Shown one piece after another: positions 19,044-27,658 of a stretch of 64,000 nucleotides of DNA. The position numbers and the translations under genes are program-made. The stretch covers positions 124,001-188,000 of the forward strand of contig JAZUIV010000017.1 in assembly GCA_045642485.1 (NCBI GenBank). Direction: 5' to 3'. Under the pieces are notes generated by a model that was not told the DNA's origin, made no database searches, and worked only from the letters and a program-made list of their open reading frames with translations. How positions within the stretch are numbered: position 1 is the stretch's first letter; the number at the start of each line of letters is the position of its first letter. Source of the DNA: Cacconaster sp045642485 (lineage in GTDB: Bacteria; Bacteroidota; Bacteroidia; Bacteroidales; UBA932).

Positions 19044-19762
19044 TGGAAAAACTGATTTTTGACGGAAAGGAAAAGCAACTCTTCAAGACAGACGACCCGC
19101 AGGTTCTGCTCTTGAAGTACAAGGATGACACCACCGCCTTCGATGGTATCAAAAGAGCCGTCTTTGCAGGAAAAGGGGAGTTGAACTGCAATATCTCAGC
19201 CCTGATTTTCAAGGTTTTGGAGAAGAACGGCATCCCCACCCACTTTATCTGCCAGAACGGCCCCGACACTCAGTTGTGCCGCAAGTGCAGAATCATCCCC
19301 CTTCACGTGATTGTAAGGAACTACATCACGGGAAGTACCGCAGACCTCCTGGGCCTGGAATACGGGTTCAAACCCAGAAACGTGGTATATGAACTGAGAT
19401 ATGACAACGAAGGCCTCTCCAAACCTCTTATCAATGACCATCACGCTGTCGCGCTGAAACTTGTCACATATCAGGAACTGGAGACTATCTACGATATTGT
19501 CGGAAGAACCAACAAACTGCTTGTCAACCTCTTCCACAAGGCCGGCATCAAACTGGTCGACTATCGCGTAAAACTCGGTCACACCGCTGACGGCACAATC
19601 ATCCTGGCCGATGAGATCAGCCCGGACACCAGCCGTATGTGGGACGAAGCCACTGGAGAGAGCCTCGACAAGGATCGTTTCCGCCACGACCTGGGGTACA
19701 TCTGCGACAATTACAGAATCGTTCTTGAAAGATTGACCAAAATTATGGAGGGAAAGAAATGA
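19043..19762 (+). CDS. purC: SAICAR synthetase, E. coli-like PurC (second copy)
   Basis: A 239-residue homologue closer in layout to E. coli PurC: FDGKEKQLFKTDDPQVLLLKY at the start, HVIVRNYITGS in place of the usual VVRNxxAGS, and DEISPDTSRMWD with KDRFRHDLG at the C-terminus. The normally conserved VDFKLEFG stretch reads VDYRVKLGH, so the usual Lys and Glu are changed to Arg and Lys. The clostridial-type copy at 14140 has the opposite pattern: an intact KFEFG but no SPDxSR. Both are inside one operon. It overlaps purL by 1 bp and purF by 4 bp, so it is tightly embedded and unlikely to be a recent insertion. Confidence 0.85.
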   Translation: MEKLIFDGKEKQLFKTDDPQVLLLKYKDDTTAFDGIKRAVFAGKGELNCNISALIFKVLEKNGIPTHFICQNGPDTQLCRKCRIIPLHVIVRNYITGSTADLLGLEYGFKPRNVVYELRYDNEGLSKPLINDHHAVALKLVTYQELETIYDIVGRTNKLLVNLFHKAGIKLVDYRVKLGHTADGTIILADEISPDTSRMWDEATGESLDKDRFRHDLGYICDNYRIVLERLTKIMEGKK

Positions 19763-21102
19763 GCGTTTTCGGAGCATACGGGGTCAAGAATATCCCCTCA
19801 ATCCTCTACTACGGACTCCACGCTCTTCAGCACAGAGGGCAGGAAGGAGCCGGTATCGTGACTTTCACGGAGGATGGCAAACCTTGCCGCAAAAGGGGGC
19901 TGGGACTGGTTTCCGACGTCTTCAATGCCGAGAACCTGTCACAACTCCAGGGAAATATCGGCATAGCCAGTGTACAGTACGCAAACAAGAACAAGGGCGG
20001 AATCGACAACGTGGAGCCCTACTTCTTCCATCACAAATACGGTGACTTTGCCATCGCCAACGACGGTGACCTGATAAACGGCAGCCAGATACAGAGTTAT
20101 CTTCAGGACAAGGGAGCTCTCTTCCAGACTTCGACCAACAGCGAAATTCTGGCCCAGCTCGTGAAGAAGGAGAGCAACAAGCCCCGTATCTGGCAGATAA
20201 TAGATACCCTCAATATGATGGAAGGAGGGTTCGCATTCCTGATTATGACCAAGAGCCGCATCTACGCCTGTCGCGACAAGTACGGAATCAAGCCGCTTGC
20301 CATCGGACGTCTTGACGAAGGGTACGTGGTCAGCAGCGAAAGCTGCGCCTTCGACCTTATAGGGGCGCAGTTCATCCGTGACGTGGAACCGGGGGAAATA
20401 GTCACCCTCGACGCACACGGCATCAGAAGCAACCGCTATTCCAAATTCCAGAGGCACAAACTCTGCGCGATGGAGTACATCTATCTCGCCCGCCCGGACA
20501 GTGACCTGGACGGTTGCAACGTCCACGCCTACAGAAAGGAATCCGGAAGGAGGCTGTTCCGCGAATGCCCTGCGGATGCCGACATTGTGGTAGGAGTGCC
20601 CGATTCCAGCCTTAGCGCGGCTATGGGATACAGCGAGGAAAGCGGAATCCCCTACGAAATGGGCCTCATCAAGAACAAATACGTGGGTCGCACCTTCATC
20701 CAGCCTTCCCAGGATATGCGGGAAAGGGGCGTGAAGATGAAACTCTCCGCAATAAGGTCCATCGTCAGCGGCAAGAGAATCGCCCTGATTGACGACTCCA
20801 TTGTCAGGGGGACAACCTCCATAAAAATCATAAAGATGCTGCGCGAAGCCGGTGCAACTGAAGTACACGTCAGAATCGCCAGCCCCAAGATGACCTGCCC
20901 CTGCTACTACGGGGTCGATACACCCACTTTTGAGGAACTGCTCTGTTCACGAAGAAGCGTGGAGGAGGCCTGCGCCTTTATCGGAGCCGATTCTCTGGGA
21001 TTTCTTTCCCCGGAATCCACAATAGCATCCTGCCCCGGAAGGGAGGACCTCTGCCTGGCCTGCTTCACGGGAGAATATCCAACGTCACTTTATCAACATT
21101 AG
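19759..21102 (+). CDS. purF: Amidophosphoribosyltransferase PurF with degenerate glutaminase site
   Basis: PurF makes phosphoribosylamine from PRPP and glutamine, the first step of purine synthesis. This 447-residue protein matches the B. subtilis type over its length, but the N-terminal cysteine nucleophile is absent: the chain starts MSVFGAYG where others have CGVFG. Other glutaminase residues are changed too: SVQY (Gln73) for HVRY, ANDGDLIN for AHNGNLxN, and TNSE (Asn127) for SDTE. LQHRGQEGAGI is kept. The phosphoribosyltransferase half is intact, with LIDDSIVRGTTS for PRPP. Cluster cysteines are kept (KLCAMEYIY, MTCPCYYG, CLACFTGEYPT), suggesting a 4Fe-4S protein. It may use free ammonia or another amide donor. 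No upstream codon restores the cysteine. Confidence 0.9.
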   Translation: MSVFGAYGVKNIPSILYYGLHALQHRGQEGAGIVTFTEDGKPCRKRGLGLVSDVFNAENLSQLQGNIGIASVQYANKNKGGIDNVEPYFFHHKYGDFAIANDGDLINGSQIQSYLQDKGALFQTSTNSEILAQLVKKESNKPRIWQIIDTLNMMEGGFAFLIMTKSRIYACRDKYGIKPLAIGRLDEGYVVSSESCAFDLIGAQFIRDVEPGEIVTLDAHGIRSNRYSKFQRHKLCAMEYIYLARPDSDLDGCNVHAYRKESGRRLFRECPADADIVVGVPDSSLSAAMGYSEESGIPYEMGLIKNKYVGRTFIQPSQDMRERGVKMKLSAIRSIVSGKRIALIDDSIVRGTTSIKIIKMLREAGATEVHVRIASPKMTCPCYYGVDTPTFEELLCSRRSVEEACAFIGADSLGFLSPESTIASCPGREDLCLACFTGEYPTSLYQH

Positions 21103-21120
21103 AATCTGTCTTATAAAATT

Positions 21121-22146
21121 ATGGCCAAATCTTACGAAAACGCCGGAGTAAACCTGGAAGCCGGATACGAAGTGGTCCGACGCATCAAACAGCACGTCGC
21201 ATCTACAGCCCGCAAGGGCTCGATGGGAGGTATCGGTTCATTCGGAGGTATGTTTGACATCTCATCCCTCGGACTGAAGGAACCTCTTCTTGTCAGCGGC
21301 ACCGACGGTGTCGGTACCAAACTGAAGATAGCCTTCGCTATGGACAAACACGACACAGTGGGCATCGATGCTGTGGCAATGTGCGTGAATGATGTCCTCG
21401 CACAGGGGGCAGAACCGCTCATTTTCCTCGATTACGTTGCCATCGGTCACAATGTTCCCTCGAAAGTGGAGGCGATTGTTGCCGGTGTCGCGGAGGGATG
21501 CCGTCAGGCTGGATGCGCTCTGGTGGGAGGAGAAACCGCCGAGATGCCCGGTATGTACACCGACGGTGAATATGACATTGCCGGTTTCACCACCGGCGTG
21601 GTCGAGAAATCACAATTGATTGACGGCAGCAAGGTGAAAGTCGGTGACGTGCTCGTGGGCATAGCATCCAGCGGCGTCCATTCCAACGGTTTCAGCCTTG
21701 TCCGCAAAATTGTGGCTGACAAAGGGTTGAGCTACCACAACAAGATTGAGGAACTGGGAGGCCGCCAGCTTGGCGAGGTGCTCCTGACCCCCACCAGAAT
21801 CTACGTGAAACAGGTCCTTGAGGTAATCCGCAATTGCGACGTTCACGGAGTGGCCCATATCACGGGTGGCGGTTTCGATGAGAATATTCCCCGTATCCTC
21901 CTTGACGGTCAAGGCGTTACCATCAAAGAAGGTTCCTGGGAGATTCTCCCGGTCTTCAAGGTCCTCGAGAAATGGGGAGGTGTCCCTCACCGTGAGATGT
22001 TCAACATCTTCAATATGGGTATCGGGATGGTTATCGCACTTGAGAGCAGCGATGCGGAGCGTGCCATCGAAATCCTCAAAGCTGCCGGAGAAAAAGCATC
22101 GATAATAGGTCAGGTAACAGCCGGAGAAGGCGTGACAATAGAATAA
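21121..22146 (+). CDS. purM: AIR synthetase
   Basis: Closes the imidazole ring: FGAM plus ATP to AIR. The 341-residue protein has family length and the standard motifs: GIGSFGGMFDISSLGLKEP near residue 40, LVSGTDGVGTKLKIA, CVNDVLAQGAEPLIFLDY, GGETAEMPGMY and the C-terminal MFNIFNMGIGMV. It follows purF by 18 bp and overlaps purN by 1 bp. Nothing unusual is seen. Confidence 0.97.
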   Translation: MAKSYENAGVNLEAGYEVVRRIKQHVASTARKGSMGGIGSFGGMFDISSLGLKEPLLVSGTDGVGTKLKIAFAMDKHDTVGIDAVAMCVNDVLAQGAEPLIFLDYVAIGHNVPSKVEAIVAGVAEGCRQAGCALVGGETAEMPGMYTDGEYDIAGFTTGVVEKSQLIDGSKVKVGDVLVGIASSGVHSNGFSLVRKIVADKGLSYHNKIEELGGRQLGEVLLTPTRIYVKQVLEVIRNCDVHGVAHITGGGFDENIPRILLDGQGVTIKEGSWEILPVFKVLEKWGGVPHREMFNIFNMGIGMVIALESSDAERAIEILKAAGEKASIIGQVTAGEGVTIE

Positions 22147-22709
22147 TGAAGAACATTGCAATTTTTGCCAGCGGCACCGGGACCAATTTCGAGGCCATCT
22201 CCAATGCCTGCAATGACGGGAGTCTCGATGCCCGGATTGTCCTGCTCGTATGCGACCACCCTGAAGCGCCGGTAGTTGCCAAGGCCGCCGCAAGAGGAGT
22301 TCGCACCTTCGCCTTCACCCCCGGCAATTATGCATCAAAAGCCGGTTTCGAGACGGAAATCGCGGATATTATGGACTCGCTGGATGTTGAGTTGGTTTGC
22401 CTGGCAGGCTATATGAGACTGATAGGTGACGTCCTTCTCGCGCGCTATGGAGGGAGAATCATCAACATACATCCATCCCTTCTCCCCGCATTCAAGGGGG
22501 CTCACGCCGTGGAACAGGCTTTCGAATACGGCGTAAAGGTGTTCGGAGTCTCCATCCATTACGTCGATCAGACCCTTGACGGGGGAAAAATCATCGCCCA
22601 GAGAGCCTATGCATACGAAGGGTCTGACATAGAGGAGGTCCGCAGGATGGGGCACGAGATTGAATACGAATTATATGTTGAAACAATTAAAAAACTGATA
22701 ACGGAATGA
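22146..22709 (+). CDS. purN: GAR formyltransferase
   Basis: Transfers formyl from 10-formyl-THF to GAR, giving FGAR. The 187-residue protein opens with IAIFASGTGTNFEAI and carries NIHPSLLPAFKGAHA with the catalytic Asn and His, then GVSIHYVDQTLDGGKII with the catalytic Asp. It overlaps purM by 1 bp and purH by 4 bp. Its folate cosubstrate is the product of FolD, which is fused to PurD (maker of its other substrate, GAR) two genes downstream. Confidence 0.97.
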   Translation: MKNIAIFASGTGTNFEAISNACNDGSLDARIVLLVCDHPEAPVVAKAAARGVRTFAFTPGNYASKAGFETEIADIMDSLDVELVCLAGYMRLIGDVLLARYGGRIINIHPSLLPAFKGAHAVEQAFEYGVKVFGVSIHYVDQTLDGGKIIAQRAYAYEGSDIEEVRRMGHEIEYELYVETIKKLITE

Positions 22710-24238
22710 AACGCGCACTTTTCAGCGTAAGCGACAAGACTGGACTTGTTGAATTTGCGAAGGGACTCGTCGCCCTGGGATGGGAAATCATCGCCACTGG
22801 CGGCACGAAACGGGTTCTCGATGAAAACGGAGTGAAAACCATCGGCATAAGCGACGTCACCGGATTCCCCGAAATCTGTGACGGAAGGGTGAAGACCCTC
22901 CATCCGAAAGTACACGGCGCCCTGCTTGCCCGCCGGGATGACCCCAGCCATCTCAAATCATTATCAGACAACGGGATAGAATTTATAGACCTGGTTTGTG
23001 TCAACCTCTATCCTTTCCGTGAGACAATCGCCAAAAAGGACGTTACGATGGATGACGCCATCGAGAACATCGACATCGGAGGTCCCTCAATGCTCCGCAG
23101 CGCTGCCAAGAACTACAAGGACGTGACTGTGGTCTGCAACCCCTGCGACTACGGACGCATCCTCACCGAAATATCCGCAAACGGAAACACTCTTGTGGAG
23201 ACCAGACTCGAACTCTCCGCAAAGGCCTACACACATACCGCCCAGTATGACAGTTGTATAGCCACGTTTATGAGGGATAAGGCCGCTCTTCCCGAGAAAC
23301 TTTTCCTCGAGTTCGACATCAAGCAGTCCCTCCGCTACGGGGAGAATCCCCATCAGTCCGCAAAGTTCTACAAGGAAACAGGAAATTGCAGTTTCAGCCT
23401 TGCAAATGCCGTCCAGATTCAAGGAAAGGAAATGTCCTACAACAACATCCAGGACGCCAACGCGGCTCTTGCCATCACCAAGGAATTTGCGGAGCCCTTC
23501 TGCGTTGCTCTCAAACATATGAACCCCTGCGGTGCGGCAACCGGCAAGACCATCGAAGAAGCCTGGACAAAGGCTTATGAAGCCGACAAGGTCAGCATCT
23601 ACGGAGGAATCGTCGCCCTCAACCGCGAGGTGAGCGAAGAGGTGGCAGAAGGTCTCAAACCCATCTTCCTAGAGATTGTGATGGCCCCCTCCTTCAGCGA
23701 AAAGGCTCTGGAGATTCTCTCCACCAAGAAAAACCTGCGTGTCCTGACAATCGATATGACTCCCTCGTCTGAAGTCCGCAATCAGTATGTCAGCGTGAAC
23801 GGAGGTCTTCTGGTCCAGCAGCAGGACATTGCCACCGCGACTCTGACTCCGGAAATGTGCGTGACCGCCGTCAAACCGGACATCTCGCTCACAAAGGATA
23901 TGGAATTCGGCTGGAAAATAGTCAAACACGTCAAATCCAATGCAATCGTGGTCGTCAAGGGCGGACGTACCCTTGGTGTGGGCGCAGGGCAGATGAATCG
24001 TGTGGGTTCCGCCGAAATCGCGCTCAAGGAGGCTCAGGCCGCAGGATTCACGGAAGGCCTTGTCCTGGCCTCCGACGGGTTCCTCCCGTTCGATGACACA
24101 GTCTCCCTGTCCGCTTCATACGGCGTGACGGCCATCGTGCAACCGGGAGGCAGTATCCGCGACAATGACTGCATCGTGAAAGCGGATGAACTTGGAATCG
24201 CTATGCTGATGACAGGCGAGAGACATTTCAAACATTGA
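22706..24238 (+). CDS. purH: Bifunctional AICAR transformylase/IMP cyclohydrolase
   Basis: Catalyses the last two steps to IMP. The 510-residue protein is full length. An N-terminal MGS-like IMP cyclohydrolase domain covers about 1-190 (FSVSDKTGLVEFAKGLV, ATGGTKRVL, RVKTLHPKVHGALLARR), then the AICAR transformylase domain with RYGENPHQSAKFY and the catalytic KHMNPCGAA (Lys and His). The C-terminus ends GERHFKH as usual. It uses 10-formyl-THF. A 4-bp overlap with purN and a 17-bp gap to purD-folD place it in the operon. Confidence 0.97.
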   Translation: MKRALFSVSDKTGLVEFAKGLVALGWEIIATGGTKRVLDENGVKTIGISDVTGFPEICDGRVKTLHPKVHGALLARRDDPSHLKSLSDNGIEFIDLVCVNLYPFRETIAKKDVTMDDAIENIDIGGPSMLRSAAKNYKDVTVVCNPCDYGRILTEISANGNTLVETRLELSAKAYTHTAQYDSCIATFMRDKAALPEKLFLEFDIKQSLRYGENPHQSAKFYKETGNCSFSLANAVQIQGKEMSYNNIQDANAALAITKEFAEPFCVALKHMNPCGAATGKTIEEAWTKAYEADKVSIYGGIVALNREVSEEVAEGLKPIFLEIVMAPSFSEKALEILSTKKNLRVLTIDMTPSSEVRNQYVSVNGGLLVQQQDIATATLTPEMCVTAVKPDISLTKDMEFGWKIVKHVKSNAIVVVKGGRTLGVGAGQMNRVGSAEIALKEAQAAGFTEGLVLASDGFLPFDDTVSLSASYGVTAIVQPGGSIRDNDCIVKADELGIAMLMTGERHFKH

Positions 24239-24255
24239 CAACCTGTTCATAAGAT

Positions 24256-26364
24256 ATGGAAAAGAAGAAAGTACTGGTAATTGGCGGCGGAGGCCGCGAA
24301 CACGCAATTGTAGATGCCCTTTCACGGAGCCCGCAAGTCGGAAAGATATTTTGCGCCCCCGGTAATGCAGGGACTGCCCTTTCCGCCGAAAACGTTCCCA
24401 TCAAGGATACTGATGTCGAGGCCCTGAAGCAGTTCGCGCTTTCAAACGGGATAGACCTGACAGTAGTGGGACCCGAAGCGGCCCTTGCGGCAGGAATCGC
24501 GGATGCCTTCACCTCTGCGGGTCTTAAGATTTTCGGACACAGCACCGCCGCGACCCGCATCGAGTCAAGCAAGGAGTTCGCAAAGGAGCTGATGCGAAAA
24601 TATGACATTCCCACAGCCGGTTACCGTTCTTTCTCCGATTACGGGGAGGCTTCGGAATATCTTGCTTCCAAAGAACTTCCAATTGTCCTGAAATATGACG
24701 GGCTGGCCGCCGGAAAGGGGGTTGTCGTGGCGCAGACCGCACAAGAGGCGGACTCTGCACTGAAAGATATGCTTCTTGACCACTCCTTCGGGCAGGGACG
24801 GGTCATTATAGAGGATTTCCTCACCGGCCCCGAATTCTCCTATATGTGCTTCGTCTGCGGTAGGGATGTCTATCCGATGCCTCCCGCACAGGACCACAAG
24901 AGGGCCTTCGACGGGGATTGCGGGCCCAACACGGGGGGAATGGGAGCATATACCCGCCTGCCTTTCATATCCGCGGAAGATGAGGCTTACGCCCTTGAAA
25001 ACATATTGAAAAAAACCGCCTGCGCCATGGCCAATGAGGGATGTCCCCTGTGCGGAGTTCTTTACGGAGGCCTTATGAAGACCCCTGACGGCATAAAAGT
25101 GATTGAGTTCAATGCCCGGTTCGGCGATCCGGAGACAGAAGTTGTCCTCCCTCTGCTCAAGAGCGACATCTTCGGGATTTTCCACAGCCTCGCCTGCGGG
25201 GAACCCGTTACAGAACCCGTCGAATGGAGTGACGAGGCGACACTTGGAGTTGTCCTCGCTTCGAAAGGATACCCGGGCTCATACGCCAAAGGCTTCGAAA
25301 TCACAGGCCTTGAGGACGTTTCCGGCACACTCTACCATATGGGCACCAGAAGGGATGATAACGGCAGGATTCTGACTTCAGGAGGAAGGGTGATGATGTG
25401 CGTTGCAAAGGCTCCTCTTCCGGCACTGGCACGCCTGCAGGCTTATGGGGACGTCGCAAGGATTCACTGCGCCAACCTCTTCTACAGGAAGGACATAGCT
25501 CATCAAAGTTCTGCGGTTCTCAGCGGAAAGGTCCTCTCCCAGAAGATGAAGGACGAAATGAAGATTCAGATTGACGCTCTGGAATCCCAGTATGGCCGGA
25601 GACCCTCGCTTGCCGTGGTGATTGTAGGGGAAGACCCCGCCAGCCAGTCCTACGTCAGAGGAAAAATAAAGGCCGCCGAATATGTGGGGATGGACGGCAA
25701 ACTCATCGAACTGCCTGCAACCATCTCCCAGGATGAACTCCTTTACACCATAGCGGACCTCAACTCCGACGGAAGCATCGACGGCATATTGGTCCAGCTG
25801 CCCCTGCCCCGTCATATCGACTCGAACAAAGTTATCGAAGCCATCTCCCCCGAAAAGGATGTCGATGGATTTCACCCCTCCAACGTGGCTAACCTTTGGA
25901 TTGGGGAGCAGTGCATCGTCCCCTGCACTCCGAGCGGCATAATGAAGATGATTGAAAGCACCGGCGTCAACCCTGCAGGAAAGACGGCAGTTGTTGTCGG
26001 AAGGAGCAACATCGTTGGAAAACCTGTAGCGAAGCTTCTTCTGGACGCAAACGCGACAGTCATCATAGCCCATTCAAGGACCGCCGATTTGGGCGCAATC
26101 ACGCGGCAGGCTGATATTCTGGTAGTTGCAACCGGCCGGGAAGGGTTGGTGAACGGCGATATGGTCAAACCCGGAGCAGTCGTCATAGACGTGGGCGTCA
26201 ACCGCGGCGCCGACGGCAAACTTCACGGAGACTGCCACTACGATTCAATCTTCCCCAAAGCCTCTTTCACCACCCCCGTTCCGGGAGGTGTCGGACCTAT
26301 GACCATCACAATGCTGATGGCCAATACCATAGAATGTTTCATCAGAAGAATGCACAACTGCTGA
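24256..26364 (+). CDS. PurD-FolD fusion: GAR synthetase plus methylene-THF dehydrogenase/cyclohydrolase
   Basis: One uninterrupted 702-codon frame joins two enzymes. Residues 1-417 are GAR synthetase (PurD), which ligates glycine to phosphoribosylamine: VLVIGGGGREHA, KYDGLAAGKGVVV, CGPNTGGMGAYTR and EFNARFGDPETEVVLPL are all present, and it ends at the usual LFYRKDIAHQ. FolD starts at once, about residue 418, with no linker: catalytic Lys470 in SYVRGKIKAA, Gln514 in VQLPLPRH, Asp537 in KDVDGFHP, the NADP loop VVGRSNIVGKP and the closing TPVPGGVGPMTITM. FolD converts methylene-THF to the 10-formyl-THF used by PurN and PurH, so the fusion pairs GAR production with its formyl donor. No internal stop or frameshift is seen. 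It lies 4 bp before the M23 gene. Confidence 0.95.
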   Translation: MEKKKVLVIGGGGREHAIVDALSRSPQVGKIFCAPGNAGTALSAENVPIKDTDVEALKQFALSNGIDLTVVGPEAALAAGIADAFTSAGLKIFGHSTAATRIESSKEFAKELMRKYDIPTAGYRSFSDYGEASEYLASKELPIVLKYDGLAAGKGVVVAQTAQEADSALKDMLLDHSFGQGRVIIEDFLTGPEFSYMCFVCGRDVYPMPPAQDHKRAFDGDCGPNTGGMGAYTRLPFISAEDEAYALENILKKTACAMANEGCPLCGVLYGGLMKTPDGIKVIEFNARFGDPETEVVLPLLKSDIFGIFHSLACGEPVTEPVEWSDEATLGVVLASKGYPGSYAKGFEITGLEDVSGTLYHMGTRRDDNGRILTSGGRVMMCVAKAPLPALARLQAYGDVARIHCANLFYRKDIAHQSSAVLSGKVLSQKMKDEMKIQIDALESQYGRRPSLAVVIVGEDPASQSYVRGKIKAAEYVGMDGKLIELPATISQDELLYTIADLNSDGSIDGILVQLPLPRHIDSNKVIEAISPEKDVDGFHPSNVANLWIGEQCIVPCTPSGIMKMIESTGVNPAGKTAVVVGRSNIVGKPVAKLLLDANATVIIAHSRTADLGAITRQADILVVATGREGLVNGDMVKPGAVVIDVGVNRGADGKLHGDCHYDSIFPKASFTTPVPGGVGPMTITMLMANTIECFIRRMHNC

Positions 26365-26368
26365 CGAT

Positions 26369-27598
26369 ATGAAGACTACCCGATTTTTGACGTTGATCCT
26401 TGCCTTGCTGTCGATTGCCGTGGCCTGCAATCGCTCCGAAACAATGGAGGAAGAGCCTGTTCAGGAGGAAATTTCCATCTGGGGATTCCCCACAAACCAA
26501 TACGAATGTGACTCTACAGCTCTTAAATCCGGAGAAGTCTTTACCACACTGATGTCACGCCTCGGGATGGACTACACCCGAGCCCACGAACTGGCCACTC
26601 TCTGCGACACCCTCTTCGACGTGCGGAAAATGAGGCCGAATGATGCCGTGACCGCTTTCTACAGTTCGGATTCCCTCTCCAGGACTCTGGAATATGTCAT
26701 CTATGACCAGTCCAGAATCCGTAGTACCGTCTTCCGCTGCGGGGACACCCTTGACATATGGAACTACGACAAGCCTGTCACCCGCGAAAGGAAATATACC
26801 GACGTTACCATCAAGTCTTCCCTGTGGAACGATATGATTGAGGCAGGAGCCTCCCCCGCCCTGATAGTGAACCTTGCAGACATCTACCAGTGGAGTGTCA
26901 ACTTCTTCACTCTCCAGGAAGAGGACAGGTTCAAGGTTCTCTACAGCCAGACTGTCTGCGAAGGCGAAGTCATCTCCATCGACACTGTCTTCTTCAGCCT
27001 GTTCAGCGGCGGCTCCAAGGAAGTCCCCGCCGTCAGGTTCGTAAAACCCGGGGAAGATAAGGCCGCTTATTGGGGAAAGGACGGAGAGAGCCTGAAGAGA
27101 ATGTTTCTCAAGGCCCCCCTGAAATACAACCGCATCAGCAGCAAATTCTCCTATCGGCGCAAACATCCCGTCACAGGGAAGGTCAAGGCTCACACCGCCG
27201 TTGACTATGCGGCTCCCAAAGGGACTCCTGTCCACTCGATTGGAGACGGTACAATCACTCTTTGCGGATGGGACGGCACCGGCGGCGGCAACCGTATCCG
27301 CATCAAACATATGCAGGGCTACGAAAGTTGTTATATGCATCTGTCAAAATTCGCAAAGGGGATGAAAGCCGGACGTCGGGTCTATCAGGGAGAACTGATA
27401 GGCTATGTAGGGGCCACGGGAACCGCTACAGGACCTCATCTTGATTTCAGAATCTGGCACAATAAGAAGCCCATCGACCCCCTGTCACTGAATTCTCCTT
27501 CTTCGGAGCCACTGGATAAGAAATATCTTGAGGAATTCAACGATATCTACCACGCCTACGTCGCCGAGGTCGATTCCCTCAGTTCAATTTTGAAATAG
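26369..27598 (+). CDS. M23 family metallopeptidase, lipoprotein
   Basis: A predicted cell-wall hydrolase of 409 residues. The start MKTTRFLTLILALLSIAVACN is a lipoprotein signal with lipobox Cys20. A middle region of about 240 residues matches the N-terminal part of Bacteroidota M23 proteins. The LytM domain follows from about 265: His275 and Asp279 in HTAVDYAAPKGTPVHS are metal ligands. The usual HxH reads His357-Leu-Asp359 (GPHLDFRIW), so the second His is Asp. That may change metal binding, or this group may use Asp; activity is not certain. It lies only 4 bp after purD-folD, so it may ride on purine operon transcripts although its function is unrelated. Confidence 0.85.
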   Translation: MKTTRFLTLILALLSIAVACNRSETMEEEPVQEEISIWGFPTNQYECDSTALKSGEVFTTLMSRLGMDYTRAHELATLCDTLFDVRKMRPNDAVTAFYSSDSLSRTLEYVIYDQSRIRSTVFRCGDTLDIWNYDKPVTRERKYTDVTIKSSLWNDMIEAGASPALIVNLADIYQWSVNFFTLQEEDRFKVLYSQTVCEGEVISIDTVFFSLFSGGSKEVPAVRFVKPGEDKAAYWGKDGESLKRMFLKAPLKYNRISSKFSYRRKHPVTGKVKAHTAVDYAAPKGTPVHSIGDGTITLCGWDGTGGGNRIRIKHMQGYESCYMHLSKFAKGMKAGRRVYQGELIGYVGATGTATGPHLDFRIWHNKKPIDPLSLNSPSSEPLDKKYLEEFNDIYHAYVAEVDSLSSILK

Positions 27599-27619
27599 AT
27601 TCTTTTTTCGTTAAATTTG
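27589..27619 (+). promoter_or_regulatory. Promoter of yraN-manC
   Basis: TTTG at 27589-27592, a 19-bp spacer and TAAATTTG at 27612-27619 match the Bacteroidota consensus. The -33 box overlaps the end of the M23 gene. The yraN ATG is 39 bp beyond the -7 box. Confidence 0.75.
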
Positions 27620-27658
27620 TGTAACAGGTTCCGCCCGAATGCGGAATCGGGGTGTGGT

